Source: DAOUJW01 sp034422115
GTDB lineage: Bacteria; Chloroflexota; Dehalococcoidia; Lucifugimonadales; UBA2985
NCBI GenBank assembly: GCA_034422115.1
Contig: DAOUJW010000022.1
Location: 62,001 to 126,000 of the forward strand
Length of the DNA: 64,000 nucleotides
Direction of reading: 5' to 3'
Position numbers and translations under genes: made by a program. Shown in pieces: positions 1 through 8,321 of this stretch (the stretch's first letter is position 1; every line of letters begins with the position of its first letter). The notes beneath the pieces are model-generated. The model was not told the origin of the DNA, ran no database searches, and was given only the letters and a program-made list of their open reading frames with translations.

Positions 1-304
1 CGTCGTCGTCCCGGAAGGTCATCATGCCGCAGTCGGAGTGGTGCACCAGCACAATCTCGCGGGTGCCCAACAGCCGCTGTGAGATGACCAGAGAGCGAAT
101 CACGTCGTCCGTGACCACGCCACCGGCGTTGCGTATCACGTGGGCGTCACCCTCCTCAAGCCCCAGCAGCTTGTGGGTGTCCAGGCGCGCGTCCATGCAG
201 GCCACAACCGCCATGCCGAGCGCCGGCGGCGCGCCAAGGGCAGCCTTGTCAAAGCCCTGGGCATACTGGGCGTTGTTCTTGAGCACGTCGTCCGTAGCGG
301 TCAT
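1..304 (-). CDS. beta-carbonic anhydrase, N-terminal part (runs off the window)
   Basis: Reading from the start codon, the first ~100 residues match a beta-class carbonic anhydrase, which hydrates CO2 to bicarbonate with a Zn ion. Visible are the first zinc-ligand motif ACMDAR (Cys, with the Asp/Arg dyad), the stretch HVIRNAGGVV, and the second ligand motif VHHSDCGM (His and Cys). The remaining C-terminal part lies left of base 1. Two adjacent ATG codons exist (304 and 307). An AGGAGG lies 4 nt before the one at 304 and only 1 nt before the other, so 304 is preferred. The gene stands alone here, divergent from nothing visible, and the family assignment is firm although the enzyme is incomplete in this window. 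Confidence 0.85.
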   Translation of the reverse strand, partial: MTATDDVLKNNAQYAQGFDKAALGAPPALGMAVVACMDARLDTHKLLGLEEGDAHVIRNAGGVVTDDVIRSLVISQRLLGTREIVLVHHSDCGMMTFRDDD

Positions 305-412
305 CATGCCTCCTTTCAGGAAGAGTGCAAGATACAGATCGATTCTACCCACATCCGCCCGCAAAGTACACAAGGCACACGTCGGCCCTCAACCTGCTGT
401 CGTCCAGAATGA

Positions 413-2230
413 CTATCCCGCCTCTGCCTGCGGGACGGCGAAGGCGTGGACGCTGCCGTTCAGAGTCCCCACGTACAACACGCCGTCGGCGACGGTGTAG
501 GACGGGACGCCATCGAAGTAGCCCTTTTGGAAGGACCAGACCTCGTCGCCGGTGGCAGCCACCAGCACTCTCAGGTTGCCATCGGCCGACTCCGCAATGA
601 GGAAGCCGCCGACCACCGTCGGAGAGCGCAGCGCAGAGTCCGTGTCCTCCCAGCTCCAGACGGGAGCGCCGGTGGCCACGTCCAGGGCGTGCAGCGCTTC
701 GGACTCCGTCCTCACGTACACCATGCCCTCAGCAACAACGGGCGTGTCAGTGATGAGGCTGTCCAACGGATAGTACCAGACAAAACTCCCCGTATCCGTG
801 CTCAGGGCGTACAGGTTGTTGTCCGGGGCGAAGTAGTAGACGCCGTCCACGACCACCGCCGGATGGTCGATGGCGGGGAGCATCTCCGTGCCGTAGCTCC
901 ATATCTCCTCGCCGGTGGCCTCGTCAATGGCGTAGGCTGTGTTGACGGCCGTCAGGTACACCACTCCATCTACGACTGCGGGCGGAGACTCTGATCCCAT
1001 GCCAACTCTGAGTATCCAGAGCAGCTCTCCCGTCGAGGCGTCCAGGGCGTAGAACTCGCCGGACGCGCCCGGGGCGTAGAGCCTGCCGTTGGCAACGGTG
1101 ACGGCGAACTCTGCGCCGTAGGGATAGTACACGCCGGCAACCCACGCCTGCTCGCCCGACGTTGCGTCCAGGGCGTGGACGCCGTAGCCTCCATCACCCA
1201 TCGCGCCGACGTAGACCAGCCCGCCGCTCACGAAAGGCGAGTATTGCACGCTGCCGCCGGTGTCGTATTCCCAAAGCAGCGCGCCTGTCGCGGAGTCCAG
1301 AGCGTACACGTTGTTGTCGTCGGAGCCGACGTACACCACCCCGTCGACCACGACCGGGGTAGACCGCACGATGTCGCCGGTCCCAAAGCTCCAGAGCATC
1401 GCGCCGGTGGCGGCGTCCAGAGCGTACACGTTGTTGTCGTCGGAGCCGACGTACACGACGCCGTCTGCCACAGCGGGCGCGTTGACGACAAAGCCGCCCG
1501 TCTCAAATCGCCAGAGCGACCCATCGTCCGTAGGCGTAGGGCCGGGGTCCGTGGAGGTTCCAGGATCAGTCCCTTCCACGAGCGCGGCCAGCATATCCGG
1601 CGGCAGACAAGCCAGCAGCCCAAAGCCAAACTGCATGGCCGCCCCCTCTGCGGCAGGGTTCGTATCCGGTGTCTGGGAAGTGACAAGGGCCGCCAGGTCC
1701 ACTTGCATCAGCAGGCCTCGGACGCACTCTTCAGACTCCGGCGCCAGCTCCGGCAATTGCGCAGTGAAGGAGGCCATGAATATTTCGGTGGCCGTCTCCT
1801 GGGAGAGGCAGCCGATAACCGACGCCTCCCAGTCATGGGTCTGGTTCGGAACGATTAAAGGAGTCCCCCGCACGGTTGTCAGGAGGTCGTCTCCCAGTTC
1901 GCTGCTAATGCACGCCTGCTCCGGCTCGCTGAGCGCATCGATAAGGTCACCCCAGCGCATGTCCGGGCTGATTTCAAGCGCGGGCATCGAGGGCATGGCG
2001 TCCGGCTCCGGGGTTGGAGCGACGGTGGGCGCGGTGGTGGGAGTGGCCGTAGGCGCGTGTGTGGCTGTCGGCGGGACGGCCGTGGGCGCGGGCGTACTGG
2101 TTGAGGCCGGCGTACTGGTGGGCGAGTCTGTGGGCTCAGGCTGTTCATCGTCGCCGCACGCGGCCACCAGAGCGACAGCCAGTAGACCCACCAGTCCAAT
2201 CAATGCGAACCTTCTAATCGAATGTCTCAT
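413..2230 (-). CDS. secreted lipoprotein with PQQ-type beta-propeller repeats
   Basis: This 605-residue protein begins with a lipoprotein signal: basic start, hydrophobic core and lipobox-like LVAAC around residue 25. A Thr/Pro/Ala-rich linker of about 50 residues and a ~150-residue helical segment follow. The C-terminal ~370 residues carry seven or so copies of the motif VYVGSxDxNVYALDAATG and relatives, the signature of PQQ-binding-like (BamB/PQQ) propeller blades. No catalytic residue set for a quinoprotein dehydrogenase is evident, so a surface binding or scaffold role is more likely than an enzyme. Start chosen at MRHSIRRF, preceded by GGGGGG; longer in-frame starts would spoil the signal peptide. 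The Thr/Pro linker style is common in Chloroflexota lipoproteins. Confidence 0.8.
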   Translation of the reverse strand: MRHSIRRFALIGLVGLLAVALVAACGDDEQPEPTDSPTSTPASTSTPAPTAVPPTATHAPTATPTTAPTVAPTPEPDAMPSMPALEISPDMRWGDLIDALSEPEQACISSELGDDLLTTVRGTPLIVPNQTHDWEASVIGCLSQETATEIFMASFTAQLPELAPESEECVRGLLMQVDLAALVTSQTPDTNPAAEGAAMQFGFGLLACLPPDMLAALVEGTDPGTSTDPGPTPTDDGSLWRFETGGFVVNAPAVADGVVYVGSDDNNVYALDAATGAMLWSFGTGDIVRSTPVVVDGVVYVGSDDNNVYALDSATGALLWEYDTGGSVQYSPFVSGGLVYVGAMGDGGYGVHALDATSGEQAWVAGVYYPYGAEFAVTVANGRLYAPGASGEFYALDASTGELLWILRVGMGSESPPAVVDGVVYLTAVNTAYAIDEATGEEIWSYGTEMLPAIDHPAVVVDGVYYFAPDNNLYALSTDTGSFVWYYPLDSLITDTPVVAEGMVYVRTESEALHALDVATGAPVWSWEDTDSALRSPTVVGGFLIAESADGNLRVLVAATGDEVWSFQKGYFDGVPSYTVADGVLYVGTLNGSVHAFAVPQAEAG

Positions 2231-2408
2231 AAGACCCCCCATGCATTCCGCCAACGACTGAAGGCCGTTGCGAAATTCGTTAGTGCGTACCTAGTATTAC
2301 ATAGTAATGAAACGGCGGTCAAGCGAGATTGAGGCGCGATAGCCTCAGAGGGAGACGCGGGTTGGTATAATGAGTGTCGGCTGGTACATAGGAACAAAGC
2401 CATGGGGC

Positions 2409-2437
2409 TTGACATTGTATTCCAATGTAGCTACAAT
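2409..2437 (+). promoter_or_regulatory. sigma70-type promoter with palindromic operator for the brnTA pair
   Basis: TTGACA at 2409-2414, a 17-nt spacer and TACAAT at 2432-2437 form a near-consensus promoter about 25 nt before the BrnT start. The palindrome TGTAGCTACA (2426-2435) overlaps the -10 box, and ATTGTA/TACAAT form a wider inverted repeat across the spacer. BrnA antitoxins are known to repress their own promoter, so this is the likely operator. Confidence 0.7.
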
Positions 2438-2462
2438 GCTATAACTACGCGAGGGCGAAACT

Positions 2463-2752
2463 TTGCGCTGGACGTGGGATACGATCAAGAATGAAGCAAA
2501 CCGCCAAGCGCATGGCATCAGCTTTGAAACCGCCGCACTCGTATTTGATGACCCCGTTTCTGCAACTCGTGAGGACCCATATCCACACGAACAGCGATGG
2601 CGCACAATGGGCATGATAGGCACAGTGGTGGTTTTGGTGGTTCACACTTGGCCGGAATCGACTCGGAGACAGGCGATGAGGTTGGGCGTATCATCAGTGC
2701 CCGCAAAGCCACCAGCCACGAGAGGAAAGCTTATGAAGAAGAGAGACCTTAA
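2463..2752 (+). pseudogene. brnT: BrnT-family toxin with a frameshift
   Basis: BrnT toxins are small ribonucleases paired with BrnA. The first frame (TTG start at 2463) gives the typical N-terminal half: MRWTWD, NRQAHGISFETAALVFDDP and VVLVVHTWPE. After about base 2660 the family pattern continues in the +2 frame as DSETGDEVGRIISARKATSH and ends at a TAA at 2750-2752, overlapping brnA. In the original frame translation runs on into BrnA instead. One missing (or two extra) bases near 2660 explain this. It could be a real inactivation, a programmed shift, or a sequence error; the antitoxin is intact. Promoter 2409-2437 lies just upstream. Confidence 0.7.
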
Positions 2753-3026
2753 TCTCACGAAGGAGCAGGCGGCTGAGGTACGGGCCTTGGAGAGTCTGAC
2801 CGACGACCAGATTGACACCACTGATATTCCTGAAATTCTTGATTGGTCGGATGCCCGGAGGGGTGTCTTCTACCGGCCCGTGAAGCAGCAGATAACCCTG
2901 CGGCTGGACGCTGACGTAGTGGCGTGGTTCAAGATGCACGCCCATCAAGGCAGAGGTTATCAGACGGACATAAACCGCGCCCTCCGGGAGCACGTGGAAC
3001 GGTACGAGACGGAAGCGCCCAAATAA
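2733..3026 (+). CDS. brnA: BrnA-family antitoxin
   Basis: A 97-residue protein whose ATG lies inside the end of the toxin reading frame, the usual BrnT-BrnA overlap. The second half has a ribbon-helix-helix-like pattern (QQITLRLDADVVAWFK, then GYQTDINRALREHVE) that in BrnA binds operator DNA. The first half, with SLTDDQIDTTDIPEILDWSDARRG, is the conserved toxin-contact segment. It presumably neutralises BrnT and represses the shared promoter. Because the partner toxin appears frameshifted, this may be an orphan antitoxin, but its reading frame shows no damage. Confidence 0.85.
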   Translation: MKKRDLNLTKEQAAEVRALESLTDDQIDTTDIPEILDWSDARRGVFYRPVKQQITLRLDADVVAWFKMHAHQGRGYQTDINRALREHVERYETEAPK

Positions 3027-3049
3027 CTGGCCGTTAGGGTAGCCCCGCT

Positions 3050-3463
3050 CTAATACCGCACCCAGGAGCCCATAGGAGTGACAACCTCGCACGTTGGGCC
3101 GCTGGCGTTGCTCAGCTTTCGGTCCAGGGTCAGCAGCGGGCAGCCCAGCGCCTCGGCCAGCGCCACGTACCAGGCGTCGTAGCTGGTCAGGTTGCTTCGT
3201 AGCGCCCACACCCGCTCGGCGAAGGGAGCGAAGGGAAACAGCACAATGTCCAACTTCATCAGGTCGGCTTGCGCTGCAGCGGCCTCAAAGCGGGATATCT
3301 CTCCGGCCAGCTCCAGCCGCCGCAGGATGTTGGTGGTCTCTGCCAGGGCCAGCTCAGGGCTTGCAATGACATCCCCGGCAACCGCGTACTCCGCCCACCT
3401 GCCCTCATCCCCGGAGTTCACCAGGGCCGCCACCAGCACGGAGGCATCTATGACCAGCGTCAC
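3050..3463 (-). CDS. PIN-domain toxin, VapC-type
   Basis: This 137-residue protein has the PIN nuclease pattern. It starts with a beta strand and the first acidic residue in VIDASVLVAAL, has a Glu in LAETTNILRR near residue 43, and ends with SYDAWYVALAEALGCPLLTLDRKL, which carries the remaining conserved Asp residues. VapC toxins cleave tRNA or rRNA with Mg2+ held by these acids. The ATG overlaps the stop of the upstream antitoxin by 4 nt (3460-3463), so the two are translationally coupled. Target RNA cannot be inferred. Confidence 0.85.
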   Translation of the reverse strand: MTLVIDASVLVAALVNSGDEGRWAEYAVAGDVIASPELALAETTNILRRLELAGEISRFEAAAAQADLMKLDIVLFPFAPFAERVWALRSNLTSYDAWYVALAEALGCPLLTLDRKLSNASGPTCEVVTPMGSWVRY

Positions 3464-3696
3464 TTGCGGTCTGCGTCACGCGCGTCAAGTATGCGGTAAG
3501 GCTGCACCCTGGTCTCCGCCACCGCCTTGCGCTCCCGGACTCCCCGTAGCCACGCCTCAATAGAAGGCCGCGAGGCTATGCGCTCCAACTCTCCGCGCAG
3601 GAACTCCTGCATGGACTGGCGCTGGAGAGCGGCGCGGGCGGCAAGCTGGTCCCTGACCTCTTCCGGTACGTCTCTTATTGTTATCTGTACTGGCAT
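3460..3696 (-). CDS. FitA/VapB-type ribbon-helix-helix antitoxin
   Basis: A 78-residue protein with an N-terminal ribbon-helix-helix of the FitA type: VQITIRDVPEEVRDQLAARA followed by RQSMQEFLRGELERIA. The acidic/basic C-terminal tail would wrap the PIN toxin encoded by the overlapping downstream gene. The promoter at 3703-3731 places the predicted transcription start at or within a base of this ATG, so the mRNA appears leaderless. No Shine-Dalgarno sequence fits in the space available. Confidence 0.85.
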   Translation of the reverse strand: MPVQITIRDVPEEVRDQLAARAALQRQSMQEFLRGELERIASRPSIEAWLRGVRERKAVAETRVQPYRILDARDADRK

Positions 3697-3702
3697 GGTT
3701 GC

Positions 3703-3731
3703 ATTATAGCATCCCTGCCCGCATTATGCAA
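3703..3731 (-). promoter_or_regulatory. promoter of the vapBC-type pair, leaderless
   Basis: On the minus strand TTGCAT (3731-3726), a 17-nt spacer and a perfect TATAAT (3708-3703) are present. Only 6 nt separate the -10 box from the antitoxin ATG at 3696, so the expected transcript starts at the start codon. The -35 lies in TTGCATAATGC, whose partial symmetry may serve as an operator. Confidence 0.7.
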
Positions 3732-3777
3732 GCGCGTTAGACGCCAAATGGCATGTCCATATGGACAAAGCGGCCGT

Positions 3778-5604
3778 CTACCGGGGGCGATTGGTGCGCC
3801 TGGTGGCGGTGTCGGCGATGAAGCTGGAGAGGTTCAGGGCGGTGTGAATCAGGCCAATGTGGGAGTAGGCCTGGGGGAAATTGCCAATCTGCCGGTTGGC
3901 GGAGGTGTCGAACATCTCTGCGATCAGCCCCACGTGGTTGGTGTGCTTGGTGATAACCTCGTGGAAGTAGTCGAAACCCCGATCAGTCTGGCCGGTGTAG
4001 ATCAGGTTGCCAATCAGCCAGAAGCTGAGCAGGCTGAAGGCGCCCTCCTCCTGGCCGCCCAGCCCGTCGTCCGTCTCCTCAGGGAGGTATCTCCAGACCA
4101 GCGGGCCGTCGGTCAGCTCCCGTTCAATAGCATCCACGTTCTGCCTTATCCGGGGGTCGTCCCGCGGGACCAGACCCAGGAAGGGTATGATCAAATTAGA
4201 GGCGTCCAGGGCGTCGTGGCCGTATCTCTGGCGGAAGGCCTGCTTGTTGGGAGTCCATCCTTCGTCCAGGATCTCAGCCCTGATTCTTTCGGCGGTCTCT
4301 GCCCATCTATAAGACAGGTTCCTTTCGTCCCTGGCGGCGGCAATGTAGGCGGCGCGGTGGAGTCCCACCCAGCACAGCACCTTGGAGTAGACAAAGTGCT
4401 GCATCTCGCCACGCACCTCCCAGACGCCCCGGTCCCTTCGATGCCAGTTTGCCATTATGACCTCGGCCATTGAGTAGACCAGCTCCCAGGCCTCCGGCAG
4501 GATGTCGCCCTCAAGAAGGTAGAGGGAGTGGACGGCGATAATGACCTCTCCAAAGACGTCCAGCTGGAGGTGTCTCGCGGCCCCGTTGCCGATGCGGACA
4601 GGGCGCGAGTCCTCGTACCCGCTCAGGTGGTCCAGGGTGAACTCCTTGAGCGACGAGTTGGGGCTGATCCCGTAGAGGATTCTGGTCTTCCGGCGCGTCA
4701 GCTGGCACTGCTCCAGGAGCCAGTGGAGATACCGGTCGGCGCCGTACACGTCTCCCAGGCGATACAGGATGTCGACGGTGAACGCGGAGTCGCGCAGCCA
4801 GGAGTAGCGATAGTCCCAGTTGCGGGAGCCGCCGATGGTCTCCGGCAGGCTCGTGGTAGGCGCGGCGACAATGGCCCCCGTGCGCCTGTACATCATCAGG
4901 TGAAGCACAAGGAATGAGCGGACAACGGCGTCCCGCCAGAGGCCGTCGTAGTTCATCCCGGCCACCAGCCCCTGCCAGTAGTGCCTCGTCTGGCTGAGCT
5001 TCAGGGGAGTGCGAAGCCGCTCCAGGCTGGTTGGACGTCCGTGGCCGTACACAAGGACAAAGGTGGCGGTGTGTCCCTCGTTGAGGGTGAAGTTGCAGCC
5101 GACTCCCCGGTCGTCGAAGGGCAGAGGGATGCTGGCCACCAGGGTCATGGTCTGCCGACCGCCCCTGGCTTCGACGGCGCCGCTGCGCAGCGCACGAAAC
5201 TCCGGGACAGAGCGTGCGTAGTCGTGTATGGGCTGGAAATCGCAGCGCATCTCAACCCTGCCGGAAATGCAGGTGACTATGCGGTGGATTTCGTGGGAGG
5301 CCGCAAAGGAAGTATCCGGATCTTCGTCGTGGTCGCTGACGGGCATGAAGTCGGTGACGGTTACTATGCCCGTGGCCGTGGTGAATGTGGTCTCCAGGAT
5401 GTTGGTGTCAGGCAGATACTCCTGCTGGGAGTCAAAGTTGGGATCGACGGGGCCAATGCGGAAACGCCCTCCGACCTCCTGGTCAAGAATAGCAGCAAAG
5501 ACGCTGGGGGAGTCAAAACGCGGGAAGCAACACCAGTCCACAGAGCCGTCCGTACCAACGAGCGCCGCAGACGCCATGTCGCCTATCAGTCCGTAGTTGT
5601 ACAT
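3778..5604 (-). CDS. glycoside hydrolase family 15 protein (glucoamylase/trehalase type)
   Basis: 608 residues, the usual length for bacterial GH15 enzymes without a separate starch-binding domain. The N-terminal ~200-residue beta-sandwich is followed by the (alpha/alpha)6 barrel. Family landmarks are IGDMASAALVGTDGSVDWCC at the start, IGGSRNWDYRYSWLRDSAFT near residue 256, GVWEVRGEMQHFVYSKVLCW near 400, and the late EEGAFSLLSFWL and HVGLIAEMFD. The last of these should hold one of the two catalytic glutamates. GH15 members of this architecture hydrolyse alpha-glucosidic bonds of oligosaccharides or trehalose with inversion; the substrate cannot be told by eye. No signal peptide, so it is cytoplasmic. 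The gene is monocistronic. Confidence 0.88.
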   Translation of the reverse strand: MYNYGLIGDMASAALVGTDGSVDWCCFPRFDSPSVFAAILDQEVGGRFRIGPVDPNFDSQQEYLPDTNILETTFTTATGIVTVTDFMPVSDHDEDPDTSFAASHEIHRIVTCISGRVEMRCDFQPIHDYARSVPEFRALRSGAVEARGGRQTMTLVASIPLPFDDRGVGCNFTLNEGHTATFVLVYGHGRPTSLERLRTPLKLSQTRHYWQGLVAGMNYDGLWRDAVVRSFLVLHLMMYRRTGAIVAAPTTSLPETIGGSRNWDYRYSWLRDSAFTVDILYRLGDVYGADRYLHWLLEQCQLTRRKTRILYGISPNSSLKEFTLDHLSGYEDSRPVRIGNGAARHLQLDVFGEVIIAVHSLYLLEGDILPEAWELVYSMAEVIMANWHRRDRGVWEVRGEMQHFVYSKVLCWVGLHRAAYIAAARDERNLSYRWAETAERIRAEILDEGWTPNKQAFRQRYGHDALDASNLIIPFLGLVPRDDPRIRQNVDAIERELTDGPLVWRYLPEETDDGLGGQEEGAFSLLSFWLIGNLIYTGQTDRGFDYFHEVITKHTNHVGLIAEMFDTSANRQIGNFPQAYSHIGLIHTALNLSSFIADTATRRTNRPR

Positions 5605-5877
5605 AGTGGTGAGGTTTGAGGTGACCGATGGCTATCTGGAGTTTACCATTGGAGCGTTGAGTGTGCAAACGAGGCTACGAGAGAAGCCAGGCCCGTATCT
5701 TGTCGGTCTCCTTGTTGACACTGGTGGTATGCATATGCCATTGTTGTGAATGTGCTTGAGGTCGCCAATGCGGCATACGCGCGCGAGGCCGCTTACTACG
5801 CCATGGCCCTTGGCCTCCCGCTCATTTGGACTCACCCACACGATGCCACCGAACCCCAACAGCCAACAGGAGCCGCC

Positions 5878-6321
5878 ATGACCGACGTCAAACCTATCCC
5901 CGACGGCTACACCGCCATCACGCCCTACCTCATCGTTGAGAACGCAGCCGGATTCATCGACTTCCTCACGCAGGCGTTCGGCGTGGTCGAGCATCGGCGC
6001 ATCCCGATGCCCCAAGGCGGCATAGGCCACGCTGAGGTTGAGATCAATGGCGCAAAGCTCATGCTCGCCGACGCCATGCCGCCCGACTTCCCCGCCAACA
6101 GCACGCTGATCCACCTCTACGTCAAGGACGTAGACAGCGCCTACGCCCGCGCCTTGCACGCCGGCGCAACCACCATCACCGAGCCCGCCGACGAGTTCTA
6201 CGGCGACCGCATTGCGCGAGTCACCGACCCCTTTGGCAATCAGTGGTTCATTGCCAGCCACGTCGAGGATGTGGACCCGGACGAGCTCATGAAGAGGGTG
6301 GCCGCTATGGGAGAAAGCTAG
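5878..6321 (+). CDS. VOC (glyoxalase/bleomycin-resistance) superfamily protein, PhnB-like
   Basis: 147 residues with one beta-alpha-beta-beta-beta pair arranged as in PhnB/YdcE-type VOC proteins: TAITPYLIVENAAGFIDFLTQAFG, then GHAEVEINGAKLMLADA, then a second half with HLYVKDVDSAYARALHAGA and the terminal FGNQWFIASHVEDV. The start is the ATG after CAGGAGCCGCC; an upstream in-frame extension has no ribosome site and no family similarity. Such proteins bind metals or small hydrophobic substrates, and no specific reaction is indicated. It is convergent with the SRPBCC gene that follows. Confidence 0.85.
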   Translation: MTDVKPIPDGYTAITPYLIVENAAGFIDFLTQAFGVVEHRRIPMPQGGIGHAEVEINGAKLMLADAMPPDFPANSTLIHLYVKDVDSAYARALHAGATTITEPADEFYGDRIARVTDPFGNQWFIASHVEDVDPDELMKRVAAMGES

Positions 6322-6404
6322 AGGCGGAGACGGTCTCACAACGGGCCTCGCCATTGCCAACACGCCCCGAGAACACCGGAGTGGTTGAGGTAGCTGGCCG
6401 CGCC

Positions 6405-7046
6405 TCAGGCAGGCTCTCCCGGCTCGCCGGTGTAGAACGCAGCCGTGCGCCTCGCCGCCTCGTCCGCAGCTTCGGCGTCCGCCCCGGCATCGACCGCCGC
6501 CCAGCCCCACGCCTCGCTGCTGCCGGTGATTAGTGCCCTGCCCTCCGCAGAGGTGACAAAGGCCATCTCGTCCGGCATCGGCTCGTCCGGCTGGGCAATG
6601 TGCAGCGCGAGTCCCAGGAAGGCCATCTCCCAGCCAACGCCGGTGGCCCCGGGCCCGAAGGTGTCCCAGTGCTCAGAGTGGCGCTGGATGTGGCCCACGG
6701 TGAACCGCGCGCCCCCGACCCCCTCCGCCGAGACCTGCGCCTCCACCCAGCTCACGTCTCCTGCAAACTCCCACGTCAGCGCGAAGTGTGAACGCTGCTC
6801 GCACACCGTGATCGTGCCGCCCGCGTTACCCTCCAGCTGGTAGCGGCCGCCGAGCCGGAGGTCGCCGGTGACCGGCATGGCCCAGCGCGGAATGCGCTCG
6901 GCGTTGGTCACGGCGTCCCACAGGTCCTCGACGGTCGTTTCAAAGCCCCGTGACAAGGTGACTGCGATAGCGGGCTGCCCGTCGCGCTCCGCCGACGACA
7001 CGGAGCGTTGCACGGCGCGGAGGTGAGTTTCTGCATCAATGCTCAT
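6405..7046 (-). CDS. SRPBCC (START/Bet v1-like, AHSA1 type) domain protein
   Basis: 213 residues. The core is the AHSA1-type ligand-binding fold: IAVTLSRGFETTVEDLWDAVTNAERIPRWAMPVTGDLRLGGRYQLEGNAGG in pattern, then the FALTWEF strand and the long C-terminal helix. The C-terminal ~60 residues are Ala-rich. These proteins are often encoded with ArsR regulators and bind small hydrophobic molecules or act in stress responses. Start chosen at MSIDAETH behind AAGGAGAAGCC; the longer form lacks a ribosome site. It ends a minus-strand group with the toxin-antitoxin pair upstream, although 16 nt separate it from the toxin. Confidence 0.8.
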   Translation of the reverse strand: MSIDAETHLRAVQRSVSSAERDGQPAIAVTLSRGFETTVEDLWDAVTNAERIPRWAMPVTGDLRLGGRYQLEGNAGGTITVCEQRSHFALTWEFAGDVSWVEAQVSAEGVGGARFTVGHIQRHSEHWDTFGPGATGVGWEMAFLGLALHIAQPDEPMPDEMAFVTSAEGRALITGSSEAWGWAAVDAGADAEAADEAARRTAAFYTGEPGEPA

Positions 7047-7062
7047 GGCTTCTCCTTGTTTT

Positions 7063-7470
7063 CTACCCAATAGGGTCTAACACAAGAACACCCGTCTGCT
7101 CAAAGTGGCGGACGTTGCGGGTAACTACGGTCAGGCCGTGCTCCAGGGCAGTGGCGGCGATGAGCAGGTCTGCGCCGTCGTGGCCAAGGGTGGCTGAGAG
7201 TTGTCCCCATCTCCGCGCCGTAGCTGTGTCTACGGGGAGGATTCGGTCGCTGTACCAAGTGAGCACCCGGTCCAGCCAGGTAGCCAACTCCCGGGCAAAA
7301 GACGGGTTGCGCTGTCTCTGCTGCGTGATGCCCCGCTCTACCTCCCCCACCGTGACAACGCTCAGGTACAAGTCCGATGTCCGTTGTGACTCTGCCCAAC
7401 GAACAACCCTGGGATCTCGGTCACGCCTCCGCAGGGCAGAAAGCACGTCGGTGTCGAGCAGAAACATCAA
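7063..7470 (-). CDS. PIN-domain toxin, VapC-type (second copy)
   Basis: 135 residues with a PIN fold: FLLDTDVLSAL with the first Asp, VVTVGEVERGI with the conserved Glu near residue 44, and GHDGADLLIAATALEHGLTVVTRN with the C-terminal acidic pair. It resembles FitB/VapC toxins more closely than the copy at 3050. The start overlaps the Phd-type antitoxin by 4 nt. The RNA target is unknown. Confidence 0.86.
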   Translation of the reverse strand: MMFLLDTDVLSALRRRDRDPRVVRWAESQRTSDLYLSVVTVGEVERGITQQRQRNPSFARELATWLDRVLTWYSDRILPVDTATARRWGQLSATLGHDGADLLIAATALEHGLTVVTRNVRHFEQTGVLVLDPIG

Positions 7471-7721
7471 AAGTCCAACTGCCGTTCAGGAAGGGACAAT
7501 CGCTCGAACTCCTGGCCATCCTGCGGGATTTCAAGAAGCAGTTCACCCAATGTTGGAGCGTGTGACTTTTCCAAACGGCAGAGCCGGTCGTACTCCGCCG
7601 CCGCCAGGACAACCACAGTGGGATGCCCGCGCCGGGTTACTCTCTGTGGTTCACCGGCCAGCGCAGCGTTGACTACGGCGCTGAACTTGTTCTTTGCATC
7701 TTGCAGAGGCCATTCACTCAT
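7467..7721 (-). CDS. Phd/YefM-type antitoxin
   Basis: 84 residues. The N-terminal MSEWPLQDAKNKFSAVVNAA and the following PQRVTRRGHPTVVVLAAAEYDRL are the classic Phd/YefM DNA-binding core. The C-terminal part, ending LERLSLPERQLDF, would be the flexible toxin-binding tail. A GGAG lies 8 nt before the ATG, and a promoter with a palindromic spacer lies upstream (7751-7780). It is paired by a 4-nt overlap with the PIN toxin, a common hybrid Phd-VapC arrangement. Confidence 0.88.
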   Translation of the reverse strand: MSEWPLQDAKNKFSAVVNAALAGEPQRVTRRGHPTVVVLAAAEYDRLCRLEKSHAPTLGELLLEIPQDGQEFERLSLPERQLDF

Positions 7722-7750
7722 AAGAATCTCCAGCTAGACGTTCTGGCTAG

Positions 7751-7780
7751 ATTATGCGATATATCGTTCCTGGCCGTCAA
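7751..7780 (-). promoter_or_regulatory. promoter with CGATATATCG operator for the Phd-VapC pair
   Basis: On the minus strand TTGACG (7780-7775) and CATAAT (7756-7751) are separated by 18 nt. The spacer contains the perfect 10-bp palindrome CGATATATCG (7757-7766) directly against the -10 box, a fitting operator for autoregulation by the Phd-type antitoxin. Confidence 0.6.
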
Positions 7781-7847
7781 TATAGCCGAAAGGCGACAGC
7801 GACAGCGGACGGGAGGGGCGACGGTCGGGACCGGGCTTCGCGATTTA

Positions 7848-8321
7848 TCAGAACCCGTGCCAGCCGCCAATGGCCGCCGCCTGCCGCAGCCAGCTCGCAA
7901 CCTGCTCCTCGTCAATCTCGCCGTCCTCGTAGATGTGGAGATAGCGGGCGTCCTTGTCCCTAGAGTCGACGGGGGGCAGGGGGTCCAGCTGCTTGCCGTA
8001 GAGGAAACACACCTTGATGTACTTCTCAAAGCAGTGGTAGCTGAGGAACCAGCCCTCACCCTCCATGCCGTAAAATGGCGAGTTCCACCTCACAGCCTTG
8101 CGCACCTCGGGGAGAGTGCGCACGATGAGCTGGTCCAGGCGGCGACCGGCGTCGCTCTTCCAGCCGGGCATGGCCGCGATGTAGGCCTGCACAGGCGCGT
8201 CGCCGTCCGCCTTGGGGATCTGCGGGTTGCCGCCCGACAGGAGCACGGGGCTGCCGTCGGCGCTCCTGGGAAGCTCCTTCCTTGCGGCCTTAGCTGGTTT
8301 CTTGGGCGTCTTGCTGGGCAT
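7848..8321 (-). CDS. DUF1801 domain protein
   Basis: 157 residues with a basic, Lys/Pro/Ala-rich N-terminus (SKTPKKPAKAARKELP) and a DUF1801 (YdhG/YjhG-like) core: PVQAYIAAMPGWKSDAGRRLDQL, LPEVRKAVRWNSPFYG, and FKYH-like YHCFEKYIKVCFLYGKQL. The fold is related to the iron-chaperone frataxin-like YdhG group, and its molecular role is unknown. It is a single gene with no close neighbours on its strand. Confidence 0.8.
   Translation of the reverse strand: MPSKTPKKPAKAARKELPRSADGSPVLLSGGNPQIPKADGDAPVQAYIAAMPGWKSDAGRRLDQLIVRTLPEVRKAVRWNSPFYGMEGEGWFLSYHCFEKYIKVCFLYGKQLDPLPPVDSRDKDARYLHIYEDGEIDEEQVASWLRQAAAIGGWHGF

Noticed and set aside
5632..6510. 292-codon minus-strand frame
   Set aside because: Antisense of the VOC gene, which has a ribosome site and clear family motifs.
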